Under the pieces are notes generated by a model, which did no database searches, had not been told where the DNA came from, and saw only the letters and a list, made by a program, of their open reading frames with translations. A stretch of 42,036 nt of DNA from Chitinophaga pinensis (GTDB taxonomy: Bacteria; Bacteroidota; Bacteroidia; NS11-12g; UBA9320). Of this stretch, positions 34,424-42,036 are shown piece after piece. The DNA is taken from NCBI GenBank assembly GCA_945889315.1, contig CAMDBP010000013.1, positions 1-42,036 of the forward strand. The letters are read 5' to 3'. A program made the position numbers and the translations under genes. Numbering within the stretch: the stretch's first letter is position 1; the number at the start of each line of letters is the position of its first letter.

Positions 34424-35746
34424 TTATAGATTTCCTAAGGCTTTGTCAAAGTCGATTTTGGCTACATTTAGGTTATATAGAGCGTTGATATAGTTGGTCT
34501 TAGCTTGCGTTAGTTCGTTCTCCGCATTGATCATTTCAAAACTGCTTCCTAAACCTTCTTTAAATTTGATAGAAGTTGTGCTAAAAATGGATTCAGCAAG
34601 TGCTTGACTTTTTTTCTGAATTTCTAGGCCTTTTAGCGCATTGGCATAATTTGTTTTGGCTTGGCTTACTTGTAAGTTCATGCCTAGTGTAGCTTGTTTT
34701 TTAGTATTTTCGGTTTTGTTGATTTGGATTTTCGCTTGATCGACTTTTGCTTTTTTATAAAAACCATCAAAAATAGGAATGCTTAATCCCAAACTATAAG
34801 TACCATTGGCATACCAGTCATTTCCTAAATCTCCAAATTGACCTTTAGAAGCAAAAGCGCTGGTGCCATAAGAGAAGTTACCGTATAAGCTTGGTAGATA
34901 TCCTACTTTGTAACGTTTAAGGTCAAGCTCGTTAAGCGCTTGCTGTTGGTTCAATAGTTTCATCTCAATTCTATTGTTAGGGTCAAATGTTTCGGTGATT
35001 AAGTCTATTGAATTTTCATTAGGTAAGGCAGAGGTTAGAACAAGTTCTTGGTTTAAATCTACCCCTACGCTGTTTAAAAGTAATTGCCTGGCAAGTTTAG
35101 CTTGGTTCTGAAGCTGGCTAATGCTAAGTTCTAAGTTGGCTGCGGATAAGGTAATTCGGTCTACATCGAGTTTTTCGGCAAAACCTTCGTTGTACATGGC
35201 TTGTGTTTCTTCTTTTACTTTCTGAATGTTTTTCCAACTGGCCTCAAGCTGGATTAGATTTTCGTCAGAAATTAGCGCCATGTAATAGGCTTTGATAACA
35301 CTTTCTTTTACCTCAATCTCGGATGATGATGAGCTTAGTCTGCTAATATTAACAAACTCTGACGCTGCTTTTAGTCCTAAGAAAAAAGTTCCGTCAAATA
35401 GGAGTTGTCTCACACCTATTCCTGCATTTACATTAAAAGGAACGCCAAATTGTACGGGTATAAAGGTGCCTGGCTGCCCTACGAAATCTCCAGGAATAAG
35501 TTGTGTCGGTATTTGATAGGTGTGCGCAAAGCTTGCACTACCACTTACCTGTGGAAGCCCTTGTGATTTGATCTCGTTTACTTGGCTATTGGCAAAATCG
35601 ATGTCTAACTGAGCGTTTTTTAACGCTACATTGTTGGCCTTGGCGAGAGCAATCGCTTCGTCCATACTTAGTGATAATTTTTGGGTTTGTTGCGCAACTC
35701 CAAAAAGTGCAGTGATTGCAAGGGTAAAAGATAGTATATATCTCAT
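34424..35746 (-). CDS. TolC-family outer-membrane efflux protein
   Basis: 440 residues from the ATG at 35746. Signal peptide YILSFTLAITALFGVAQ, followed by repeated long helical segments with the duplicated TolC pattern (SLSMDEAIALAKANNVALKNAQ near the start; the second copy begins at NNRIEMKLLNQQQALNELDLK). It forms the outer-membrane channel of the pump. The longest open frame begins 20 codons further upstream, but the signal peptide requires the ATG at 35746. That ATG overlaps the tetR stop by four bases (ATGA), showing translational coupling. Confidence 0.93.
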   Translation of the reverse strand: MRYILSFTLAITALFGVAQQTQKLSLSMDEAIALAKANNVALKNAQLDIDFANSQVNEIKSQGLPQVSGSASFAHTYQIPTQLIPGDFVGQPGTFIPVQFGVPFNVNAGIGVRQLLFDGTFFLGLKAASEFVNISRLSSSSSEIEVKESVIKAYYMALISDENLIQLEASWKNIQKVKEETQAMYNEGFAEKLDVDRITLSAANLELSISQLQNQAKLARQLLLNSVGVDLNQELVLTSALPNENSIDLITETFDPNNRIEMKLLNQQQALNELDLKRYKVGYLPSLYGNFSYGTSAFASKGQFGDLGNDWYANGTYSLGLSIPIFDGFYKKAKVDQAKIQINKTENTKKQATLGMNLQVSQAKTNYANALKGLEIQKKSQALAESIFSTTSIKFKEGLGSSFEMINAENELTQAKTNYINALYNLNVAKIDFDKALGNL

Positions 35747-36360
35747 TGATCGTTTGTTATTTCGGTTATGTGTTGTTGTAAATATTCTCTTCCTGCATCG
35801 GTGCAAATACCATTTAAGTGGTAACTAACCATCTCTAAGTGCAGGGTTTTAAATTTGAAGGTGTTGTCCTTGGAAGCTAGTTGCTGCATCATGCCCTGAA
35901 TCAAGGTTGCATACATGGATGATACGGTTTGTGGGTTTAAGTCTTCGCGATAGAAGCCTTCTGTTTGCCCTTCTTGTACATTCCTGGCTATAAGTTCTTG
36001 CACAAACTCCGTCCGGTGTTTATCTAAGAGACCCCACTCGGCAGGATAGTATTTTTGTAAATCATATATCACCGTCGGGTTAATGTCTTTGTGTTGACGA
36101 CTTACATGACGACTGATATTAATCATTTTTTGAACTGCATTTTCATGAGAACTATAGCATTCGTTACTTGACTTTACATCATTTGCTATTTCTGCTTTCA
36201 TTACTGAAGCAATAAGTTCTCGTTTATCCGAAAAATGTTTGTAGATGGTTTTTTTGCTAATACCAAGTTCACGAGCAAGATCGTCCATACTTACACTTTT
36301 TACGCCTATTCGCATAAAAAGCTCTAGGGCTCCCATTAATATCTTTTGTGCTTCGTCCAA
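35743..36360 (-). CDS. TetR/AcrR-family repressor of the efflux operon
   Basis: About 205 residues. The helix-turn-helix is MDDLARELGISKKTIYKHFSDKRELI (about 24-49 in this reading), the standard TetR N-terminal domain; the rest is a helical ligand-binding domain. It heads the tetR-tolC-adaptor-RND operon and very likely represses it until a pump substrate binds. The longest frame starts with TTG at 36372, but those bases are the end of a TTTCTTTG -7 element, so the next TTG at 36360 is preferred. A perfect-arm inverted repeat overlies the promoter and is the probable operator. Confidence 0.9.
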   Translation of the reverse strand: MDEAQKILMGALELFMRIGVKSVSMDDLARELGISKKTIYKHFSDKRELIASVMKAEIANDVKSSNECYSSHENAVQKMINISRHVSRQHKDINPTVIYDLQKYYPAEWGLLDKHRTEFVQELIARNVQEGQTEGFYREDLNPQTVSSMYATLIQGMMQQLASKDNTFKFKTLHLEMVSYHLNGICTDAGREYLQQHITEITNDQ

Positions 36361-36369
36361 AATGCGCCG

Positions 36370-36400
36370 CAAAGAAAACGCAGGAAACTTTAAACTACAA
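36370..36400 (-). promoter_or_regulatory. Promoter of the tetR-efflux operon
   Basis: Minus strand TTG (36400-36398), 20 bases, then TTTCTTTG (36377-36370), one base from TAnnTTTG at good spacing, ending nine bases before the preferred TTG start. Confidence 0.55.
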
Positions 36401-36410
36401 AATAGTTTCC
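36383..36410. promoter_or_regulatory. Candidate TetR operator
   Basis: GGAAACT (36383-36389) and AGTTTCC (36404-36410) are perfect seven-base arms around 14 bases, which also contain a further AAACT. The 28-base site covers the -33 element and spacer of the tetR promoter, where a repressor would block polymerase. Confidence 0.55.
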
Positions 36411-36479
36411 AGCGTTTTTATTGCATTTAATCGAAATAATTCGACGTTTATCGGTGATGAACCAAATTTGCCTAAAAGC

Positions 36480-38393
36480 TTAGTCGTTGTATAGTCTTAA
36501 TTGCTTGATATATAACTCTCTTTTTGGCCCCTGTAGCTTAAACTCTAAATCCAAACCAAAATCTAAATAACTGCCGCCCATCATATGGCGCAAGGCATAA
36601 TAACGCTTGATGTGCTCTAGCTGATTAGCCAGATGTTTGATTTCTTTTTCTGTCATTACAAGAGCACCATTGGTTAAACTAGAAGTGGTTAGAATGTCAA
36701 TTATGGTTTTATTGGTATAGAGACTAGCATCAGATTGAGGGAAACAAATAAATTGGTCACATGTAATACCTTGCTTAGGTTGCACTACACTTTCTTCCCC
36801 TAATTGCGCATTTACGACAAAGCCATGGTTGCCCTCTCGGTAAATATTCTTGGTGATTGCTACTCCATTTACAGCTTCGTTGGGGAAGTTACGATGCACA
36901 AGAACGCCCATATACACCTTACGTTGGTCTATTTTATAATAACTGCGCTCCATGAATGCGGCATAAGACCATAGGCTGGCCCACACATCTTTAATCGCTT
37001 TCTCTATGGGTTTAGTTGTGTCGGTCAAACTTCCAGTTTTAGAAACGTACAGTCCAGCTCCAGAAAAACCCAATGCATCTTCTGCATTGGTTGAAGAGCG
37101 AAATCGCATAGAATTATACAAGGGATCTGAAGCCATTCTTTGTTTCACTTCAGATAAGAGTTTGGTATTTACGGTGCCTTTCTTAATCTGTTTTCGAATT
37201 TCGGATAAGGTTTCTTTTATTTTCTCTTCAGACCACGATGGGTGTGCAATCAAGGTGTTTAAAAGTGCTTGAGCTCCGCTGCTCTTTAGGTGTTGGTCGT
37301 AGAAATAAAACGGAATAGCGAATGCCCCTTCAGGTGTTTTGAAATCGTATTTTTTACTCAAGTGATAAAGCACTCCAAAATTAGCAGCCTTATTCCCCAC
37401 TTCTTTACTGGAGTTTCGGGTAACTAAATCTATATCCAGTAAGGTGTTTTTAGTTAAACTCGCTTGTAATTTAATCTTAGCATTGGAGATGGATGTTTTG
37501 GGTAAGTGACTTATCTGTTGAATGGAAAATGAATCTGACCTTACCTCATATTGGACCAGCTTACCATTCCATTGTCGGATGGTTGCCTTATCAAAAGCAC
37601 CTTTCAGAGCGCTTATAGGTATTTTGCGATTTTGGCCTAAAATAGTGAGGTGGCTCAGTGGAGTTTGCAATTCTGAAACAATTATCCCAGCTACACGTGG
37701 CAATGTAAGTGGTGTGTGCTTTAACACTAAAATGTCCGTAGGGTAGAGAGGTTCATGGTTTTTCTCTAGATTGTCTATAAATCGAATGGTGCCAAATCCC
37801 GTATATTTACTTATGCCTTGGTAGTGCACGTTTTTATAAACTTCTGAAGGTAAGATTACAGAGAAGAAGGATGTCAATTCTACTTCTATAGCCAGGAGTC
37901 GTGTGTTATTTAAGAGTACAGTAAGGTCTTTTCCCATAAAACTACTCTCCACGATTTTATGGTAAAAAAACACCAGTGAGGATATCGGCATTTGATCTGT
38001 TGGAGAAAGCTCTAAGGCATATTTATCCATAGATTTCAAGTAGTTAATGTTGCCAAGTAAGTATTGTCTTTGGCTATCTGCACCATAATTTAGCCGGTTA
38101 AAAGTGGCTAAATCTTGCTCGAATCCTCGCAAATAGTTACAAAATTCGTGGTGCAATTTATAGCGGTGATTATTGATATAGTAGATGCTTTTAGTTTGGT
38201 AGTCGTATACTACTTTTATGCTGCTTATCTCCCCGTATTTGTCGGTAAGCGGTGGTCCGCTCATCCGTGTAAACATATCCGTATCTGTCAGCTTGCATTC
38301 ACTCATTTGAGCATTGCATTGCACAAATAAGAGCATAGTAAGGAGTAAGCCTGTTTTCGAGTATCGTATAAATTCGGCAAGTAGTCCTGACAT
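36480..38393 (-). CDS. Exported PPDK-type nucleotide-binding / phosphohistidine domain protein
   Basis: 637 residues. A hydrophobic stretch at about 14-29 (TGLLLTMLLFVQCNA) looks like a signal peptide. An unassigned domain (about 30-215) precedes a swivelling phosphohistidine domain with TPLSHLTILGQNRKIP (244-259, candidate phospho-His248). From about 332 follows a PPDK N-terminal nucleotide-binding domain: GNKAANFGVL (333-342), MRFRSSTNAEDALGFSGAGLYVS (429-451), NGVAITKN (509-516), and DLEFKL near the end. The PEP/pyruvate TIM barrel is missing, so it is not PEP synthase or PPDK. The order His domain then nucleotide domain is that of glucan, water dikinases. Single gene with its own promoter-like element. 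Confidence 0.8.
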   Translation of the reverse strand: MSGLLAEFIRYSKTGLLLTMLLFVQCNAQMSECKLTDTDMFTRMSGPPLTDKYGEISSIKVVYDYQTKSIYYINNHRYKLHHEFCNYLRGFEQDLATFNRLNYGADSQRQYLLGNINYLKSMDKYALELSPTDQMPISSLVFFYHKIVESSFMGKDLTVLLNNTRLLAIEVELTSFFSVILPSEVYKNVHYQGISKYTGFGTIRFIDNLEKNHEPLYPTDILVLKHTPLTLPRVAGIIVSELQTPLSHLTILGQNRKIPISALKGAFDKATIRQWNGKLVQYEVRSDSFSIQQISHLPKTSISNAKIKLQASLTKNTLLDIDLVTRNSSKEVGNKAANFGVLYHLSKKYDFKTPEGAFAIPFYFYDQHLKSSGAQALLNTLIAHPSWSEEKIKETLSEIRKQIKKGTVNTKLLSEVKQRMASDPLYNSMRFRSSTNAEDALGFSGAGLYVSKTGSLTDTTKPIEKAIKDVWASLWSYAAFMERSYYKIDQRKVYMGVLVHRNFPNEAVNGVAITKNIYREGNHGFVVNAQLGEESVVQPKQGITCDQFICFPQSDASLYTNKTIIDILTTSSLTNGALVMTEKEIKHLANQLEHIKRYYALRHMMGGSYLDFGLDLEFKLQGPKRELYIKQLRLYND

Positions 38394-38418
38394 GTGCGAA
38401 CAATAAATAGTTGTACCA

Positions 38419-38426
38419 CAAAATTA
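38419..38426 (-). promoter_or_regulatory. Candidate -7 element of the dikinase-like gene
   Basis: Minus strand TAATTTTG, exact TAnnTTTG, 25 bases before the ATG at 38393. No -33 TTG at the expected spacing. Confidence 0.4.
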
Positions 38427-38600
38427 GGGTAAAAGTAAGTTAGCACGTTTATGGATTAACTAGCGTTATTGTTTTCTTGCTTTAAATAAGAAAGCATAAA
38501 TCTTAATGGGTATGAAAGGGATGAAAGTTTAGGAGTGATGTAAATTCAGGTTTATACTGTTTTTAATTGGTGTTAAATAGGGACAAAAGGAGAATTCACA

Positions 38601-38608
38601 TACATTCG
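38601..38608 (+). promoter_or_regulatory. Candidate -7 element of udk
   Basis: TACATTCG, one base from TAnnTTTG, four bases before the GTG start; nearly leaderless. Confidence 0.4.
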
Positions 38609-38612
38609 CACC

Positions 38613-39239
38613 GTGAGTAGTTCGCCGTCATTTTTAGTGGGTTTAGCAGGAGGAAGTGCCTCAGGTAAAACGACATTTATTCGTAAGTTGAGCGAAGAAT
38701 TTGGTGCGGATAAGGTTTGTGTTATCACCCAAGATAATTACTACAAGGGTTTATCAGAACAAATGAGAGATGCCAACGGTGTAGTGAATTTTGATCATCC
38801 TACGGGAATTGATTTTAATCGTATTAAAAAAGATTTACGCGCTTTATTAAAAGGTAAGTCAGTCAGAATGATAGAATACACCTTTAACAACCCTGATGTT
38901 TTTCCCAAAGAAATCGTTTATAATCCTGCTCCCATTATTCTTGTAGAAGGGCTATTTGTGTATGCAGATAAAGGACTAAATAAAATGTATGATTATAGAT
39001 TATATATTGATGCTGACGATGATATCACCTTACAAAGGAGGCTAAGTCGAGATACCGTAGAGCGGGGGATGAAAGAAGAAGAGGTTTTGTATCAGTGGGA
39101 AAATCATGTAAAGCCAGCTTACTCAGAATTCTTAAAGCCGCATAAAGAAACAGCTGATTACATTATAAAAAACAATACTAATTTTGATGCTTGCTTAACA
39201 CAAATTATTCAAAAATTTAACGAAGTAATAACCAAATAA
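38613..39239 (+). CDS. udk: Uridine kinase
   Basis: 208 residues, normal for Udk. Walker A is GLAGGSASGKTTF (about 10-22), followed by the substrate-binding TQDNYYKGLSE, NFDHPTGIDFNRI, the Walker B-like PIILVEGLFVYAD and the lid DITLQRRLSRDTVERGM. It phosphorylates uridine and cytidine in pyrimidine salvage. The start is GTG at 38613, chosen because the Walker A strand begins five residues later and a promoter element ends just before. It is read divergently from the dikinase-like gene across 219 bases that hold no other gene. Confidence 0.93.
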   Translation: MSSSPSFLVGLAGGSASGKTTFIRKLSEEFGADKVCVITQDNYYKGLSEQMRDANGVVNFDHPTGIDFNRIKKDLRALLKGKSVRMIEYTFNNPDVFPKEIVYNPAPIILVEGLFVYADKGLNKMYDYRLYIDADDDITLQRRLSRDTVERGMKEEEVLYQWENHVKPAYSEFLKPHKETADYIIKNNTNFDACLTQIIQKFNEVITK

Positions 39240-39302
39240 GAAGGCAAGGTTTAAGCCAATAGGATGAATTAAAAAGAACTTAAACCATCCTACAAAGAAT
39301 TA

Positions 39303-39333
39303 TTGTTAAGTTAAGTGAATAAATTTACTTTTG
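39303..39333 (+). promoter_or_regulatory. Promoter of secDF
   Basis: TTG (39303-39305), 20 bases, then TACTTTTG (39326-39333): both consensus elements at good spacing, giving a leader of about 40 bases before the ATG at 39380. Confidence 0.6.
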
Positions 39334-39379
39334 CAGCCTTTGAAATTTATGCAAATAATCTAACCCAAGAATAGATATA

Positions 39380-42036
39380 ATGAATAATAAAGGATTCGTC
39401 CAAATAGTAACCGTATTGCTTTTACTAGCTAGTATCTACCAGCTATCGTTTACAGCAGTAACCAATTCAGTGGAAAATAAGGCAGAGCAAGCTGCTGAAA
39501 AATTGTATCCAGAAAGTGTTGCCAACTATAAGTTGCTTCGCTCTGAGTATGAAAGAAATTATTTAGACTCCATTGGTCCTGTTGAGGTTTATCCTGGATT
39601 AGGATTTACCTACCAGCAATGTAAAGAGAACGAATTAAACCTCGGTCTCGATTTACAAGGCGGTATGAACGTAACGCTAGAAGTAGAGACGCCTGCGGTA
39701 ATTGAAGCAATGGCGGGTAAAACGACGGATCAAGCCTACCTTGCTGCTTTCAATAGAGCAAAAGCAAGTTATTTAGGACAAGAAAACTTTGTGGATGCAT
39801 TGGCAAGAGAATATGCCAAAGAAGCACCAAATGGTAAAATCGCAGGTATATTTTACGGTAGAGGTTTAGAGCAAGATTTGCCTAAAGGATATAACTCAAC
39901 CAATGCAGAGGTATACGAATACTTAAAAAAAGAGAGTGAAAGTGCTATAGGTAGAGCATTTGAAATTATAACGACACGTGTAGATAAATTTGGTGTTGCT
40001 CAACCTAACATTCAACGATTAGACAACGGAAGAATTCTAGTAGAGCTTCCAGGTGTGGATAATCCTCAACGGGTTAGAGATTTGATTACTAGCTCAGCTA
40101 AACTAGAGTTTTGGAATGTGTTCCCTAACTACAAAGGTTTTGAGTACTTAGAGCAAGTAAACAAAGTGATTTACGGTGGGGCTAAATTGAATGAGGTGAA
40201 AGATACTAATTCTAAAGCTAGCGATGTTAAAGATACAACAGCCGTTGACGGGTCTCTATCTTTGGATGGCACTTTGGCAGCTAAGAAGGATACCGCAGCA
40301 AACGATACTACGAAGTCGAGAGACGAAATTGTAGCAGAAAATCCTGTACTATCTAAAATTATTCCCAACCTTGCTAACGAAGGTAAAAACTGGGCAGAGT
40401 CAGCAGAAATAGGCTACATCGATCAAAATGAAATGAAAAATTTCATGGAATACTTTAAAAGAGAAGATGTTAGAAATGCACTCCCATCCAATTTAGTATT
40501 CAAGTTTGGCTTTAAGCCAGTTAAAATGGAAGGCAAAGATTACCGCGCTATCTATGCACTTAAAAGTGGCAGAGATGGAGAGCCTGCATTGCAGGGTGAT
40601 GTAATCACAGATGCTCGTCCTTCTCGTCAAGATAATTTCAAGTTAGCTGTAAATATGCAAATGAACCAAGAGGGTACATCTGCATGGAAGAGAATCACAA
40701 AAGCAGCATCTTCTGCTAGTCCTAAAGAATGTGTAGCAGTAGTATTAGACGGTCAAGTATACAGTGCGCCTACCGTACAAACAGAAATACCAAACGGAAG
40801 TTCTGTTATCACCGGTGGATTTGATCAAGCAGAAGCAACCGATTTATCCAACATACTTAAAGCGGGTAAATTGCCAGCACCTACCAAAATTGCAGGTGAA
40901 AGTACAGTAGGACCAACATTAGGAGCGAAAGCTATCAGAGCGGGTCAGATTTCACTCGTAGTAGGGTTCTTAATGGTTATTGCGTTTATGGCGTTTTACT
41001 ACGGTAAAGCAGGTATTTATGCAGATATCGCATTGTTATTCAACTTACTATTTATCGTAGGTATTTTAGCGGGTATGCATGCTGCATTAACCTTACCGGG
41101 TATGGCGGGTCTAGTGCTTACAATAGGTATGGCGGTAGATGCTAACGTGCTTATTTTTGAACGTATTCGAGAAGAATTAGGTTCAGGTAAGTCGTTTAAA
41201 ATGGCAGTAAAGGATGGTTATTCAGGTTCCTATTCTTCTATCATCGATGCGAATATTACTACGTTAATTGCAGCAATTATTCTTTGGACCTTAGGTAAAG
41301 GTCCGGTAATGGGCTTCGCAGTTATCTTGTTCTTTGGTATACTTTGTTCTTTGTTCACTTCGATTTTCTTAACTCGTTTGTTGATAGAGCGAGACATCGA
41401 AAAAGGAAAAGACACTTCATTCTACACAACTGTCTCTGAAAGTTTTGGGCATAAATTAAATCTAGTCAATTGGGATTTTATTGGTAAACGAAAAATATTT
41501 TATATTGTTTCTGGTGTTGTCATGACAGCAGGCATTATATCACTTGGAGTAAATGGACTATCTACAGGTGTTGATTTCAAAGGAGGATGGAGTTATGTTG
41601 TCGACATAGAAAATGCTTCAGCTAGCGGTATAAAATCGGCTCTAAACGCTAATTTGGATGGAGCTAGTACGGAAGTTAAAACTTTTGGAGCTGCAAACGA
41701 GTATAAAATTACGACCACGTATAAAATAAATAGTCAAGAGGAGGGAATTGATAAAATTGTAAGAGATGAGGTTATCAAATCATTGGCTGATTTTAATGTA
41801 AAAGAGGCAAATATTATGTCCTCTAGCAAGGTAGGACCTACCATAGCAAAAGATATTACGGTTAGATCTACTTGGGCTATTTCTCTTGCTATTATTGGCA
41901 TGTTCTTATACATTTTGGTTAGATTTAGAAACATAGGATTTAGTTTGGGTGCTACAATAGCGTTAGGTCACGACGTATTGATTGTATTCTCTCTATATTC
42001 TATTTTATGGAAGATTATGCCATTTGAATTGTCAAT
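39380..42036 (+). CDS. secDF: Fused protein translocase subunit SecDF, 3' end missing
   Basis: 885 codons are visible and the frame is open to the window edge; SecDF of Bacteroidota is usually near 1000 residues. The SecD part has an N-terminal helix, LGLDLQGGMNV (about 88-98), the P1 periplasmic domain, and the helix-4 motif GMAVDANVLIFERIREE (about 583-599). SecF starts after about 697 with VDFKGGWSYVV (about 729) and later helices. It uses the proton motive force to help pull secreted proteins through SecYEG. A low-complexity, Asp/Thr/Lys-rich stretch (about 265-320) interrupts the SecD periplasmic domain. Start ATG at 39380, with a good promoter upstream. Confidence 0.95.
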   Translation, partial: MNNKGFVQIVTVLLLLASIYQLSFTAVTNSVENKAEQAAEKLYPESVANYKLLRSEYERNYLDSIGPVEVYPGLGFTYQQCKENELNLGLDLQGGMNVTLEVETPAVIEAMAGKTTDQAYLAAFNRAKASYLGQENFVDALAREYAKEAPNGKIAGIFYGRGLEQDLPKGYNSTNAEVYEYLKKESESAIGRAFEIITTRVDKFGVAQPNIQRLDNGRILVELPGVDNPQRVRDLITSSAKLEFWNVFPNYKGFEYLEQVNKVIYGGAKLNEVKDTNSKASDVKDTTAVDGSLSLDGTLAAKKDTAANDTTKSRDEIVAENPVLSKIIPNLANEGKNWAESAEIGYIDQNEMKNFMEYFKREDVRNALPSNLVFKFGFKPVKMEGKDYRAIYALKSGRDGEPALQGDVITDARPSRQDNFKLAVNMQMNQEGTSAWKRITKAASSASPKECVAVVLDGQVYSAPTVQTEIPNGSSVITGGFDQAEATDLSNILKAGKLPAPTKIAGESTVGPTLGAKAIRAGQISLVVGFLMVIAFMAFYYGKAGIYADIALLFNLLFIVGILAGMHAALTLPGMAGLVLTIGMAVDANVLIFERIREELGSGKSFKMAVKDGYSGSYSSIIDANITTLIAAIILWTLGKGPVMGFAVILFFGILCSLFTSIFLTRLLIERDIEKGKDTSFYTTVSESFGHKLNLVNWDFIGKRKIFYIVSGVVMTAGIISLGVNGLSTGVDFKGGWSYVVDIENASASGIKSALNANLDGASTEVKTFGAANEYKITTTYKINSQEEGIDKIVRDEVIKSLADFNVKEANIMSSSKVGPTIAKDITVRSTWAISLAIIGMFLYILVRFRNIGFSLGATIALGHDVLIVFSLYSILWKIMPFELS

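Noticed and set aside
35747-35806. Longer TolC start giving a 20-residue basic extension
   Set aside because: It lies before a clear signal peptide and inside tetR; the ATG at 35746 with ATGA overlap is better.
1-42036. tRNA, rRNA, CRISPR, insertion sequence, prophage or toxin-antitoxin modules
   Set aside because: Intergenic gaps are short and I saw no cloverleaf-like sequence, repeat array, transposase, integrase or small paired genes.

Overview
The window looks like a chromosomal segment of an AT-rich Bacteroidota, most likely a Flavobacteriales-type marine or aquatic bacterium. The reasons are a single-chain SecDF, a mitochondrial-type aconitase, a type IX-like C-terminal sorting domain on an exported protease, the Bacteroidota-style holB-ricT pair, weak or absent Shine-Dalgarno sequences, and many copies of the Bacteroidota -7 promoter element TAnnTTTG. 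No rRNA, tRNA, CRISPR array, insertion sequence or prophage gene was seen.

Layout. Positions 1-10196 form a cell-surface glycan region: a truncated GT4 glycosyltransferase, a Wzx-like flippase, an AsnB-type amidotransferase, a second GT4 enzyme, a PIG-L deacetylase paired with an LpxD-like N-acyltransferase, and a large YfhO-type membrane protein. Positions 10196-16427 are housekeeping: holB, ricT, a methyltransferase, an esterase, folA and asnS. Positions 16502-19331 are an rpoN / PAP2-like membrane protein / paaG-like run, followed by an exported M43 metalloprotease and aconitase. Positions 23337-26424 are a compact operon: coiled-coil membrane protein, rbfA, FtsX/LolE-like permease, pth. 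Positions 26432-29566 carry minus-strand genes: a beta-barrel protein, an ArsC/Spx-like protein, an M42 peptidase and an ElaA-like acetyltransferase. Positions 29731-36360 are a tetR-tolC-adaptor-RND efflux operon with its own candidate operator and a strong terminator. Positions 36480-38393 encode an exported protein with a phosphohistidine domain followed by a PPDK-type nucleotide-binding domain. The window ends with udk and a truncated secDF.

Points of most interest: the exported dikinase-like protein with the domain order of glucan, water dikinases; the palindrome over the tetR promoter; the deacetylase/acyltransferase pair; the out-of-frame start of the first glycosyltransferase; and the recurring placement of TAnnTTYG elements only 4-12 bases before start codons, which implies leaderless or nearly leaderless mRNAs and corrects several start codons. 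All functional calls are from reading the sequence; no database search was run.
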